DNA of 32,425 nucleotides, from the NCBI GenBank assembly GCA_019239955.1, contig JAFAZD010000060.1, positions 1 to 32,425 of the forward strand, written 5' to 3'. Shown piece by piece: positions 8,621-16,886 of this stretch (positions within the stretch are counted from its first letter, which is position 1; every line of letters begins with the position of its first letter). The stretch is from Armatimonadota bacterium (lineage in GTDB: Bacteria > Armatimonadota > Armatimonadia > Armatimonadales > Capsulimonadaceae). The translations under genes were made by a program, and so were the position numbers. The notes beneath the pieces were generated by a model. It was not told the DNA's origin and made no database searches. It was given only the letters and a program-made list of their open reading frames with translations.

Positions 8621-8654
8621 GCGGGCGCGCAGGCAATCTTTAACTTTTCGGGCC

Positions 8655-9509
8655 TCAGTCAGACTTCGCCACCCCCCTGCCCCCGAGAAGCCGACGGGCG
8701 ATGCGATGGCCGATGGCGTTTGGGTCGCGTGGGCGGAAGGGAGCGGCGGAAGGCACGTCGGTCCCATAGGCCAGCGTCAGGCTGTCCTCGGAGCGGGCGC
8801 TGGCTAGCGTGAATCGACTGCCGCTGTCATGGACGAGCCGGGACGCATCCAGACCGGCGAAGCGGGCTGCCGCCTCCATGCCGGCGCACGTGGGGTACCA
8901 GTAGTTGGTGGGGTCGCCGTCAAAGCCGGGGCGGAAGGCCCATAGGGGCTGCCTCTGGTCACGAACATTCTCCCAGGCGGCCGTCTCGGTCAGGGCCACA
9001 TGGCGCGTCACGGAGGCCATTGCCTCGATGGCCCGCAGTGGGTCCTTGACGTGGTACAAAACGCCGAAACAGAACACGAGATCAAACTGACCAAGAGTCT
9101 CTGGGGTCAAGTCATAGATGCTGATCGGCTGGAACTCCACGCGGGAGGCAAGGAGGCGATGGGCGAAGTTGAAACCGCGCGTCCCGCCCCAATTACCCCC
9201 CCGTTCCTGGGAGACGTCCACGGCCAGGACACGGGAGGCCCCTCGGCGTTCCGCCTCAAAGGAAAAGAACCCGTCCCAGGCGCCAATATCCAGCACGGTC
9301 TTGCCGCTCAGGTCCGTCGGCAGGCCAAACCGCGTGGTTGGCCAATCGCCGCCGTCGGGGCCGTGACGCACCTCGCCAGGCGTGTAGACCGTCCGGCCAT
9401 CCGAGTCAACGCCGACCGGAATCCGGTGCCACCAGCGGATGCGATGCATTTCCGCGAGAGTGGCAACGTCCAACTCTCCCGGCGGTACGGCTGACAGTAA
9501 TGAAGCCAT
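8655..9509 (-). CDS. Class I SAM-dependent methyltransferase, CmoB/DUF1698-like
   Basis: A 284-aa protein. SAM-binding motif I is at residues ~71-83 (TVLDIGAWDGFFSFEAE), with the acidic ribose-binding residue in VLAVDVS about 20 residues later, then FDLVFCFGVLYHVKDPLRA as motif II/III. The D-I-G-A-W-D-G-F-F-S-F form is typical of the DUF1698/CmoB-related branch, which includes proteins in polysaccharide clusters. ATG 9509 has GAGGAG about 7 nt upstream. It lies downstream of the broken GT4 copy on the same strand, and the context suggests methylation of a glycan or its precursor rather than of tRNA. The acceptor is unknown. Confidence 0.85.
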   Translation of the reverse strand: MASLLSAVPPGELDVATLAEMHRIRWWHRIPVGVDSDGRTVYTPGEVRHGPDGGDWPTTRFGLPTDLSGKTVLDIGAWDGFFSFEAERRGASRVLAVDVSQERGGNWGGTRGFNFAHRLLASRVEFQPISIYDLTPETLGQFDLVFCFGVLYHVKDPLRAIEAMASVTRHVALTETAAWENVRDQRQPLWAFRPGFDGDPTNYWYPTCAGMEAAARFAGLDASRLVHDSGSRFTLASARSEDSLTLAYGTDVPSAAPFRPRDPNAIGHRIARRLLGGRGVAKSD

Positions 9510-9623
9510 CGTTCACTCCTCGATTGCGGTGTCAACTGATATCCCAGCATTTGAGCGGGGCTTTCATCGGCATTATCGGCATGAGTGATGACAATCTGGA
9601 TGCTTTGGCCTTCCCGGTGATAG

Positions 9624-10045
9624 TTACTCGACGGCCTGTTCATAGACGCGCAGGGTCTCGCGCGCCGTGCGCTCCCAGGAGAAAAGCCGGGCGCGGGCGC
9701 GGCCCTTTTCAATCAGGTCGGCACGCAGGGGGTCGTCGGTCAGCAGGCGGGTGAGGGCGGCGGCCCAGGCGTCCGGGTCCCGGTAGTCCCGCACCAGCAG
9801 CCCGGCGTCGCCGACGACCTCCGGGAGCGAGGAGTTGTCGGAGGCGAGGGTGGAGACGCCGCAGGCCATCGCCTCCAGCGGCGGCAGGCCGAAGCCTTCG
9901 TACAGGGACGGGTACACGCAGGCCCACGCCGCGCATCCCACGTCCCGGTCAGGGCCAGCGCGACGCACGCCGGCCAGTGCCTGACCGCCCGCAGCCACGC
10001 CGCCGCGCGCAGCACGACAACGGGCTTTTGCGCGCTGTCGGGTAG
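9624..10045 (-). pseudogene. Truncated, frameshifted duplicate of the GT4 glycosyltransferase
   Basis: The last ~98 codons (9624 to about 9930) encode a GT4 C-terminus ([20 protein letters not shown] onward) that is nearly identical to the intact gene at 11157-12284, at nucleotide level too. Upstream the homology continues in a different frame ([13 protein letters not shown], then LALTGTWDA) to about 10045 and then ends. Compared with the intact gene, about 105 nt are missing at 9928-9938, where the intact copy has GGCGCG at both ends of the lost segment, so deletion through microhomology is likely. The N-terminal acceptor domain is absent. A long open frame covers this area but does not represent one functional protein. 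Confidence 0.8.
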
Positions 10046-10175
10046 ACTGAGGGCACGGTTGCTCTCTCCTGCCCCACTGCGGCGAGACGGGCCATGCAGA
10101 GGCGTGGGACACGAAGGGGCGGCAGTCGGGTAGGCCGAAACGCAGTAAAATCCGAAGCCCTCTAGAAAGGCTGGT
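10046..10175. other. Intergenic stretch upstream of the plus-strand FkbM gene
   Basis: The 130 nt between the end of GT4 homology and the FkbM start contain AGAAAGG at 10164-10170, a ribosome site 5 nt before TTG 10176. TAAAAT at 10146-10151 could be a -10 box, but no credible -35 stands 17 nt upstream. Nothing else is recognisable. Confidence 0.4.
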
Positions 10176-11162
10176 TTGCAAACGACCATGGCACAGGGTT
10201 TTCTCGCCAGGAAAAGTGGGAGGGCCGTGAGGCGGATCATCAAGGGACTCTCCAAGACCCGGATCGCCCGAACCACTGCCGCACGCTCTCTGTTCTTTTG
10301 GCTGGCCGGCGGCTTTTCGCCCGTATTGCTCTCCGAGGTCGGGGCGCATCGGTTCTTTGTTGACAGCTCCGACGAGGGCATCGGGCGATCGGTTTTTCTG
10401 AGCGGCGCGTTCGAACACGAGTGGGCGGAGAAGGTCTTCAATCTCCTCAAGTCCCTGAATTGCGCTGACTTTCAGGGCAAGACCTTAATAGACGTGGGAG
10501 CAAACATCGGCACGACCTGTATCCCTGCGATTCGGCAGCATGGCTTTGCCCACGCCCTCGCTTTCGAGCCGGCGCCCCGGTCGTTTGCGCTGCTGCAATA
10601 CAACATCATCAACAATGGCTTGCAGGACGCGATCAGCGCTTTTCAGATCGCCTTGTCGTCGGAAAACGGCGATGTCCCTTTCGAGTTCGCCCCCCTCAAC
10701 CCCGGCGACAACCGTGTCCGGATGGTCTCTCTGCCGCAGGGGGCGGACGTCGGTCCCGAACGGGACAGGGAAAGCCAGCGCGAGGTGATCCATGTAGCGG
10801 CGCGCACATTCGACTCCCTCGTGGATGAGGGAGTTATTCCCTTGACGGAGTTGGGGCTGGTCTGGATGGACGCTCAAGGACATGAGGGGCATATTCTTAA
10901 AGGCGCTCAGTCGTTGCTCCGTAGTCCAGTGCCGGTGCTCACTGAGTTTTGGCCCTACGGGCTGCGCCGGGCAGGCGGGCTGGCACTGCTGGAGGAGATC
11001 ATTGCGAGCCACTACACTCATTTTGTTGACACACGGGCCGCTGAGACGGGTGAGCGGCGGGACCTGGTCCCGGCCTCTGAAGTCTGGAATCTCAAAGAGA
11101 AATATCCAGAAGAGAAATATCAGGACATGGACAGCACGGATCTGCTGCTTGTCAAGTTATAG
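10176..11162 (+). CDS. FkbM-family SAM-dependent methyltransferase
   Basis: A 328-aa protein with the SAM motif [13 protein letters not shown] at residues ~103-115, [16 protein letters not shown] about 30 residues later (acidic ribose-binding residue in AFEP), and [16 protein letters not shown] near 228, the W-x-D-x-x-G-x-E-type block of FkbM enzymes. TTG 10176 is chosen because AGAAAGG lies 5 nt upstream; ATG 10188 (MAQGFLAR) has no ribosome site at normal distance. It is the only plus-strand gene in this polysaccharide locus, flanked by two copies of the same GT4 sequence. Its stop overlaps the convergent GT4 stop by 6 bp. It probably O-methylates a sugar of the glycan. Confidence 0.83.
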   Translation: MQTTMAQGFLARKSGRAVRRIIKGLSKTRIARTTAARSLFFWLAGGFSPVLLSEVGAHRFFVDSSDEGIGRSVFLSGAFEHEWAEKVFNLLKSLNCADFQGKTLIDVGANIGTTCIPAIRQHGFAHALAFEPAPRSFALLQYNIINNGLQDAISAFQIALSSENGDVPFEFAPLNPGDNRVRMVSLPQGADVGPERDRESQREVIHVAARTFDSLVDEGVIPLTELGLVWMDAQGHEGHILKGAQSLLRSPVPVLTEFWPYGLRRAGGLALLEEIIASHYTHFVDTRAAETGERRDLVPASEVWNLKEKYPEEKYQDMDSTDLLLVKL

Positions 11163-12284
11163 GAGGCCGACCACCATTTCGTAGGCGCGCAGGGTCTCGC
11201 GCGCCGTGCGCTCCCAGGAGAAAAGCCGGGCGCGGGCGAGGCCCTTGGGGATCAGGGCGGCCCGCAGAGCGTCGTCGGTCAGCAGGCGGGTGAGGGCGGC
11301 GGCCCAGGCGTCCGGGTCCCGGTAGTCCCGCACCAGCAGGCCGGCGTCGCCGACGACCTCCGGGATGGAGGAGTTCTCCGAGGAGACAGTGGGGACGCCG
11401 CAGGCCATCGCCTCCAGCGGCGGCAGGCCGAAGCCCTCATAGAGCGACGGGTACACGCAGGCCCGCGCCGCGCCGTACAGCGCCGGCAGGTCGGCGTCGG
11501 GGATGCCCCCCAGCACACGCACGGCTCCGGCCAGCCGGGGGTCGGCGGCGGCGGCGGCGGCCTCGGGCGCGCCGTCCCACGCCCCCGTCAGGACCAGCAC
11601 GACGCCCGCCGGCCAGCGCCCGCGCGCCCGCAGCGACGCCGCCGCGCGCAGCACCACCGCGGCGTTCTTGCGGGATCGCAGCAGCCCCACCCCCAGCACA
11701 TACGCCTCCGGCAGGCCGTAGCGGGCGCGTACGCGCGCCTTCTCGGCCTCGTCCGGCGGGGAGAATCGCGCCTCGACGCCGTAGGGCGTGACGTGGATGC
11801 GCTCGGGGGGAACGTGCAGGGTGCGGGCGATGTCCTCGGCAGCGCACCGGGAGCCGGTGAGGACCGCGGCGGCGCGCCGGGCCGCGCGCGGGATCAGCAG
11901 ATTCTGCACGCGGTTTTCGTGGCGCGGGGACCACTGCGGGAACAGGCGGAAGGTGACGTCGTGGATGGTCACCACCATCGGGCAGGGCGCGCGGCCGACC
12001 GGGGGCAGTGTGTACTGGCTATGGAGCAGGTCCACCCGATCCAGGCGCAGGCGCGGCAGCAGGGCCGTGACGTTCCAGAGCGCCCCGACCGGCGCGGGCA
12101 GCGCGGGCGCGACCGTGACGTTGGGGGCGCGCAGGCTGTCGCGGTCCGGGTCGTCGCTGTCGGCGTAGAGCGTCCAGCGGTCGTCCGGGGACAGCCGCGC
12201 CATGGCCGCGATCAAATTGCGGAAATAGGTCCGGTCGCCGCCGCCGCCGGCGAAGATGGAGCGCGCGTCTATGCCGATGTGCAT
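11157..12284 (-). CDS. GT4-family (glycosyl transferases group 1) glycosyltransferase
   Basis: A 375-aa protein. The N-terminus MHIGIDARSIFAGGGGDRTY is the first Rossmann half, VVTIHDVTFRLFP near 105 is typical of GT4 mannosyl/rhamnosyl-type enzymes, and [19 protein letters not shown] near 275 is the E-x7-E nucleotide-sugar motif. ATG 12284 is preferred over the upstream in-frame start because it sits at the canonical MxIGIDAR position. It overlaps the upstream GT2 stop (12269) by 16 bp, so the two are translationally coupled. It is the parent of, or sister to, the broken copy at 9624-10045. The sugar specificity cannot be read from sequence. Confidence 0.9.
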   Translation of the reverse strand: MHIGIDARSIFAGGGGDRTYFRNLIAAMARLSPDDRWTLYADSDDPDRDSLRAPNVTVAPALPAPVGALWNVTALLPRLRLDRVDLLHSQYTLPPVGRAPCPMVVTIHDVTFRLFPQWSPRHENRVQNLLIPRAARRAAAVLTGSRCAAEDIARTLHVPPERIHVTPYGVEARFSPPDEAEKARVRARYGLPEAYVLGVGLLRSRKNAAVVLRAAASLRARGRWPAGVVLVLTGAWDGAPEAAAAAADPRLAGAVRVLGGIPDADLPALYGAARACVYPSLYEGFGLPPLEAMACGVPTVSSENSSIPEVVGDAGLLVRDYRDPDAWAAALTRLLTDDALRAALIPKGLARARLFSWERTARETLRAYEMVVGLL

Positions 12285-13282
12285 GATGCCGCCGAGGGGG
12301 GACCGGGGGCGCCTTCCGGCGCGTCGCCGTGCGGGCCCATGCGCCGGGTCTGACGCCATACCTCGGCGAACAGGCGCGCCTGCTCCCGGGCGCCCCGGCG
12401 GCCGGTCAGCGCGAGCAGGCCCCAGGCGGCGACGCGCAGCGTGGCCCCCAGCAGGACGACGGCCTTGAGCGCGAGGCCCTGAACTCGGCCCCGGGTGCGC
12501 GTGAAGAAGTAATACCGGCTCTTGTTATAGGAGGCGATCATGCGCGCCCGCACGCGCCAGTCGCTGCCGCTGCTCCCGCCCAGCCGGTGCTGAAAACAGG
12601 CGTCAGGCAGGAACCAGATCTGCGCCCCGGCGGCCCGGACGCGCACGCACAGGTCGGTGTCCTCGAAGTACATGAAGTAGCGCGGGTCGAAGCCGCCGAG
12701 CTGCCGGAACAGTTCCCGCCGGACCATCAGGCACGCGCCGCAGACCTGCTCCACCGCGCGCCGATCGCCGTAGTCCCAGTAGGTCATGTAGTATCCGCCG
12801 GTGACCCTGTTCCGGGAAAAGAGCTTATACAGGTACGTCTGTTCCCACAGGACGGATTTGAGGTCGGGATCGTCGGCGCAGGAGGGCTGCGTCGTGCCGT
12901 CGGGCAGGATCAGCCGCCCGCCGACCGCGCCCGCCTCGGGGCGCGCATCCAGGAAGTCGCGCATCGCCTGCAGCGCGCCCGCCTCCGCCTCCGTGTCGGA
13001 GTTCAGGATCAGGACGTAGCGCCCGCGCGCGTCGCGCAGGGCGGCGTTGTTGGCGCGGCCGTAGCCGATGTTGCCGCCGGTCTCGATGACGCGGACATCG
13101 GGGAACTCGGCGCGCACCATCGCCGCGCTGCCATCGGCGGAGCCGTTGTCGGCCACGACGATCTCCAGGCTCGCCTCGCCCTCCGCCTGCCGCGCCGCCA
13201 GCGAGCGCAGGCAGGCGCGCAGCAGGTCGCGTGTGTTGTAGGAGACGATGGCGACGGTGATGTCCGGCGTGGTGTTGCTCAT
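12269..13282 (-). CDS. GT2-family glycosyltransferase (rhamnosyltransferase-like)
   Basis: A 337-aa protein with a GT-A fold signature: VAIVSYNTRDLLRACLRSL at residues 10-28, VVADNGSADGS at 42-52, the metal-binding LNSDTEA at 93-99, and FDPRYFMYFEDTDLCVR at 198-213 carrying the ED catalytic-base motif. A hydrophobic segment near 270-290 may attach it to the membrane. This architecture matches WbbL-like dTDP-rhamnose rhamnosyltransferases, but the donor is not certain. It starts 20 nt after the epimerase stop and overlaps the GT4 gene downstream. Confidence 0.9.
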   Translation of the reverse strand: MSNTTPDITVAIVSYNTRDLLRACLRSLAARQAEGEASLEIVVADNGSADGSAAMVRAEFPDVRVIETGGNIGYGRANNAALRDARGRYVLILNSDTEAEAGALQAMRDFLDARPEAGAVGGRLILPDGTTQPSCADDPDLKSVLWEQTYLYKLFSRNRVTGGYYMTYWDYGDRRAVEQVCGACLMVRRELFRQLGGFDPRYFMYFEDTDLCVRVRAAGAQIWFLPDACFQHRLGGSSGSDWRVRARMIASYNKSRYYFFTRTRGRVQGLALKAVVLLGATLRVAAWGLLALTGRRGAREQARLFAEVWRQTRRMGPHGDAPEGAPGPPSAASCTSA

Positions 13283-13302
13283 CGGGAGCGCCCGGGTCCA
13301 TG

Positions 13303-14325
13303 CTACCGTTCCGTCAGCATGCGCTTGAAGATGGCCCGGACATGATCCCGGTCCTTGCTGGCGAAGTACCAGTCAATCGTGCGGTGCAGGCCGTCCATGA
13401 ACTTGACCTGCGGCTCCCACCCGGTCAGGCTCTTCATGCGGCGGTTGTCGGCCACCCGGTTGAGCGGCCCGGTCGGCATCTGCGGCAGGGTCACGATCTC
13501 GGCCCGGTGCCCGGTGTAGCGCAGAATCTCCTGCACGGCGTCCATCACCTTCACGCGCTCCATCGTGCCCAGGTTGACCGCCGTGCCGTCGTCAATGGCC
13601 TCCGCCGCGCGGATCGTCCCGGAGACGATGTCGTCAATGTAGGTCCAGTTGCGGATCTGCTCGCCGGTTCCCCAGACCTCAAACGGGTTTTCCCCCAGGA
13701 ACGCGCGGGCGATCATGGCGATGACGGCATGATTTTCCACGCCGCGCGGCCCGTAAACGGTGAAATAGCGACAGCTGGCCGACTTCATCCCGTACTGCTT
13801 GTGATACGCCTGGAGCGTCATCTCGCCCATCAATTTGGCCCAGCCGTAGAGGTTGTCGGCGTCGTAGGGCGGCCCGACCATGTCTTCCGTTAGGTACAGG
13901 GTCTCGCCGGGGTCCATCTGCTTGTAGTTCGGGTAGACGCAGCCGGAGGAGGCGAAGACGACCTTTTCCACCCCCTGCTCGCGGCAGGTCTTGAACACCA
14001 AGCCATCCAGGATGAGGTTCGTGGAGCACTCCGCCTGGTGCAAGTCCACGTAGCCGCGCCCCCCATGGTCGGCTGCCAGGTGGAAGACCGTCTGCACCCC
14101 CGCGACGGCGCGGCGGGTGAAGTCGGGCTGCAGCAGATCGCCGGACAAAAATTCCACCTGCCCGGAGTCGACGTGCCCCTGGATGTTCTCCAACGTGCCG
14201 CTGCTGAGGTTATCGGCGACGCGCACCTGCGCCCCCCGCGCCACCAGCGCGTCCACCAGATTTGAGCCGATGAAGGCCGCGCCCCCTGTGACCAGCACAC
14301 GGCGGCCCTGCCAGACCTCACTCAT
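13303..14325 (-). CDS. NAD-dependent epimerase/dehydratase (extended SDR)
   Basis: A 340-aa protein. The NAD-binding loop TGGAAFIGSNL is at residues 13-23, with Ala17 where many family members have Gly; TGGASFIG-type variants are common in this branch. SSGCVYP at 127-133 supplies the catalytic Ser and YGWAK at 161-165 the catalytic Tyr161/Lys165 pair. RYFTVYGPRG and the WTYIDDIV segment are typical of sugar-nucleotide epimerases and 4,6-dehydratases. ATG 14325 follows AGGAGGGAG, a strong ribosome site, and lies far downstream of other in-frame starts that would cross the palindromic repeat. The product (UDP-galactose, GDP-sugar or other) cannot be fixed. Confidence 0.88.
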   Translation of the reverse strand: MSEVWQGRRVLVTGGAAFIGSNLVDALVARGAQVRVADNLSSGTLENIQGHVDSGQVEFLSGDLLQPDFTRRAVAGVQTVFHLAADHGGRGYVDLHQAECSTNLILDGLVFKTCREQGVEKVVFASSGCVYPNYKQMDPGETLYLTEDMVGPPYDADNLYGWAKLMGEMTLQAYHKQYGMKSASCRYFTVYGPRGVENHAVIAMIARAFLGENPFEVWGTGEQIRNWTYIDDIVSGTIRAAEAIDDGTAVNLGTMERVKVMDAVQEILRYTGHRAEIVTLPQMPTGPLNRVADNRRMKSLTGWEPQVKFMDGLHRTIDWYFASKDRDHVRAIFKRMLTER

Positions 14326-14350
14326 TGCCGTTTCTCCCTCCTGTCTCTTT

Positions 14351-14398
14351 AACAATGGCCTTGTGCAACAATGGCCTTGTGCAACAATGGCCTTGTGC
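14351..14398. repeat. Three perfect tandem copies of a 16-nt unit
   Basis: AACAATGGCCTTGTGC is repeated three times without mismatch (3 x 16 = 48 nt), immediately upstream of the epimerase ribosome site. Perfect identity implies recent slippage or expansion. Confidence 0.9.
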
Positions 14399-14417
14399 AT
14401 CGGAGCCAGCCCGGAAC

Positions 14418-14539
14418 CAGCGATTGAAATCGCCGCTCCGGGCGAGGACGCCGAATGTTCGCCTTCGCGGACATGATCTGGTGTCCGCGAAGGCGGACAC
14501 TCGGCGCGAAGCGTCACCGAGCGGCGATTTCAATCGCTG
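14418..14539. repeat. Nested long inverted repeat (about 122 nt), MITE/REP-like
   Basis: The outer arms 14418-14438 and 14519-14539 are perfect 21-nt reverse complements. The inner arms 14450-14473 and 14482-14505 pair at 22 of 24 positions around an 8-nt loop (TGATCTGG). The two stems could fold as one long interrupted hairpin in RNA or a cruciform in DNA. It sits in the intergenic gap between the dehydrogenase and the epimerase, with short tandem repeats on either side. No transposase is present. Confidence 0.85.
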
Positions 14540-14574
14540 TCATTGGCTGCTGTTATTGGCTGTCATTGGCAGCC
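14540..14574. repeat. Imperfect short direct repeats beside the palindrome
   Basis: TGTCATTGGC, TGTTATTGGC and TGTCATTGGC follow each other within about 35 nt, starting at the last base of the palindrome's right arm and reaching the dehydrogenase stop codon. They resemble a degenerated tandem array. Confidence 0.55.
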
Positions 14575-15906
14575 TTACGAACGAGTCGGCCCGGTCCCCG
14601 GCACGATGTATTCCGCCATGCCCTCCCGCTGCGCCGGGCGCAGGACGCGCCAGCAGTCAATCACCGCGCGCGGCGCAGTCCCATCGGGGGACGCGCCGAA
14701 CGAGAGGCGCTGGAATTCCTCCCAGGGCGTCGTGATGACCAGGACATCCGACGCCCGCGCGCACTCGGCGGCGGAGGCGGCAAAATGGACTTGATCTCCC
14801 AACACGGTCCGCGCATTCGCCATGCCGGCCGGATCGTAGGCGACGACGCGCACGCCCGCCGCGGCCAGCCGGCCCGCCACGTCCACGCCGGCGCTTTCAG
14901 TCACGACATCCGTTTCCGGCTTGTAGGAGAGGCCGAGGATGCCGACCGTGCCGCCCGGAGGCAGACGGGACAGGGCGACCTGCGCCAGCGCCGCGCCGTG
15001 CTCGCGGTTGATCTCCTGGGTCGCCTCCGCCAGCGGCGCCCGCGCGCCCAGCCGGCGGGCCAGCCGGGCGAAGGCGACGTTGTCGCGGGGGAAGCAGGGG
15101 CCGCCGTACCGGGTCGCCCCCTTCAGGTACTTGCGCCCGATGCGGCCGTCCAGGCCGAGCGCCGATGTCACCACGTCCACGTCCGCCTCCGGGAGACGCT
15201 CGCAGAGGCCCGCGAGCATGTTGGCGTAGGAGATTTTGGTGGTGACGTAAGTGTTGACGGCGAGCTTGGCCAGCTCGGCGTTGACGAAGTTCATGCGCGC
15301 AACCGGCGGGCTGTTGTCGCAGAGAGTCCCGTAGAGCGCCGCGAGCCGGTCGCCCGATCGTGGGTCGGACTCGCCGATGAGGATGAAGTCCGGGGAGAGC
15401 ATATCCCGGATGACGCTGCCGAGGGCGATGAATTCGGGGCTGTAGCAGAGGCCGAACTCCCGGCCGCAGCGCCTGCCGCTGGCGGCCTCCAGCGCCTCCC
15501 GGACGGCCCCGCCGGTCGCGCCGGGCATGACGGTGCTGGTCAGGACGACCACAGGAAAACCGCCCTTGTCCCTGAGCGCCCGGCCGATGGGCGCGCATAC
15601 GGCCAGCACGTGGCGCAGCGAGAACTCGCCGTCCTCCTCGCTGGGCGTCGGGACGACGATGAACGTGATCTCCGACTCCCGCACCGCCTCGCCGATGTCC
15701 GACGTGGCCCGCACGCGCCCCCGGTGCTCTTGCAGCATCTCCGGCAGACCCGGCTCCCGCACGGGCGCGTCGCCCCGGCTCAGGGCGGCCACTTTGGCGG
15801 CGTCCGTGTCGGCGGCGACCACCGAGTACCCCTTGGAGGCCAAACACGCCGCCAACGGCGCACCGAGCCTTCCGACGCCTACCACCGAAACGCTCATCTC
15901 GCTCAT
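14575..15906 (-). CDS. UDP-glucose/GDP-mannose dehydrogenase family protein
   Basis: A 443-aa protein with three domains: NAD-binding (VSVVGVGRLGAPLAA, residues 6-20), central (ELAKLAVNTYVTTKISYANM, 211-230, with conserved Lys214), and C-terminal UDP-binding (GILGLSYKPETDVVTES). Catalytic Cys271 is in GGPCFPRDN. It would oxidise a UDP-hexose to the uronic acid, probably UDP-glucose to UDP-glucuronate, although UDP-ManNAc or GDP-mannose are alternatives. ATG 15906 shares ATGA with the upstream gene's stop (4-bp overlap), so translation is coupled; ATG 15897 is an alternative start. Confidence 0.92.
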   Translation of the reverse strand: MSEMSVSVVGVGRLGAPLAACLASKGYSVVAADTDAAKVAALSRGDAPVREPGLPEMLQEHRGRVRATSDIGEAVRESEITFIVVPTPSEEDGEFSLRHVLAVCAPIGRALRDKGGFPVVVLTSTVMPGATGGAVREALEAASGRRCGREFGLCYSPEFIALGSVIRDMLSPDFILIGESDPRSGDRLAALYGTLCDNSPPVARMNFVNAELAKLAVNTYVTTKISYANMLAGLCERLPEADVDVVTSALGLDGRIGRKYLKGATRYGGPCFPRDNVAFARLARRLGARAPLAEATQEINREHGAALAQVALSRLPPGGTVGILGLSYKPETDVVTESAGVDVAGRLAAAGVRVVAYDPAGMANARTVLGDQVHFAASAAECARASDVLVITTPWEEFQRLSFGASPDGTAPRAVIDCWRVLRPAQREGMAEYIVPGTGPTRS

Positions 15907-16886
15907 GCGGCTCTCTTTCTGCTGTTTCCTTCCCGCCAGGCCACCAGGGCGCGCCCCAGCCGTCGCCGCGCGGGGCCGGACTGCCGGGCCGCCCAAAGCA
16001 GCGGGGAGATGAAGGGGCGCAGCAGCAGGCTTCGCTCCGACAGGCGCTGCAGGGCACGGTACGCCTCCCGGCTGTCGTGATTCCAGCGGTGCTGCCACAG
16101 CTCGATCTGCCAGCGGCCTGGCGGCCGCCGCCGCACGCCCCGCACGCTCAGCCGGTGAGTCGCCAGCCCGAGCGAGTAGAGGTGGTGCCGTCCGCCGGCC
16201 AGGTCCATATTCCGCAGCGCCTCCGGCCCGCGATGGAGATGGTCCGCGCCCGCCATCTGGTGGGCGTAGCCGTGATTCTGATGCACGGCCATGACCATGT
16301 CCGATGCGTCCACGAGCGCCGCCCCCTGCCGCCGGGCCTGGTAGAGCAGCCAGTTGTCCCAGAAGAAGCGCCCGATGGCGAAGGGCGGCACGTCCCGCCA
16401 GAAGCCGGCCGGGAACAGGAAATAGTCAATGCAGTGCGGCGGGTCGGGGACGCCCTGACGGCTCACCCGATCCCGCAGCCGCTGCTCCCACCCCGGCCCG
16501 AAGTCCCAGAGTTCAGGCAGGTCCACCGTCCAGCGCCGGCCCGCCACCAGGAAGCGCCGCCGCTGCGCCGCCACCCTGTCCGCCGCCGCCGCGAAGTCGC
16601 TCATCAGGATGATGTCGGCATTGACGTAGCAGAGGGACCCGTCCGCCGTCATCCTTTGCGCGCTCAAGAAGAGATCGCTGACCAGCGGCGTTCCGTATTC
16701 ATTCCGGGCGATCCGGGGGACGTGGCACAACCCGAACTCCTGGGCGAACTCGGCCGTGCCGGCCTCGTCCCCGAACAGAATGATCCGCGGGCGCGGCTGG
16801 AGCAGGGTCCAACTCCGTATCGCATTCCGCTGGATAATCCCGATGTGGCCCTCAAAGGGTTTTGGGAGTGCAAACAGAGTCAGCAT
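15903..16886 (-). CDS. Putative glycosyltransferase, GT-A-like, uncharacterised
   Basis: A 327-aa protein. The N-terminus LTLFALPKPFEGHIGIIQRN followed by RIILFGDEAGTAEFAQEFG and the CYVNADIILMSDF segment (residues ~84-97, with an N-A-D acidic motif in the DxD position) resembles GT-A glycosyltransferases. HQNHGYAH near 208 is a block I have seen in uncharacterised polysaccharide-cluster proteins. It overlaps its neighbours on both sides (7 bp with the GT2 upstream, 4 bp with the dehydrogenase downstream), so it belongs to the same operon. The assignment to glycosyl transfer is an inference from motif and context. Confidence 0.72.
   Translation of the reverse strand: MLTLFALPKPFEGHIGIIQRNAIRSWTLLQPRPRIILFGDEAGTAEFAQEFGLCHVPRIARNEYGTPLVSDLFLSAQRMTADGSLCYVNADIILMSDFAAAADRVAAQRRRFLVAGRRWTVDLPELWDFGPGWEQRLRDRVSRQGVPDPPHCIDYFLFPAGFWRDVPPFAIGRFFWDNWLLYQARRQGAALVDASDMVMAVHQNHGYAHQMAGADHLHRGPEALRNMDLAGGRHHLYSLGLATHRLSVRGVRRRPPGRWQIELWQHRWNHDSREAYRALQRLSERSLLLRPFISPLLWAARQSGPARRRLGRALVAWREGNSRKRAA

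Noticed and set aside
9624-10418. Reading the GT4 remnant as a 264-aa functional protein
   Set aside because: Only the last ~98 residues resemble a glycosyltransferase; the upstream part is antisense to the FkbM gene and the remaining GT4 homology is in another frame.
14351-14539. CRISPR array
   Set aside because: The repeats are directly adjacent without spacers and the larger element is a single palindrome; no cas genes are present.
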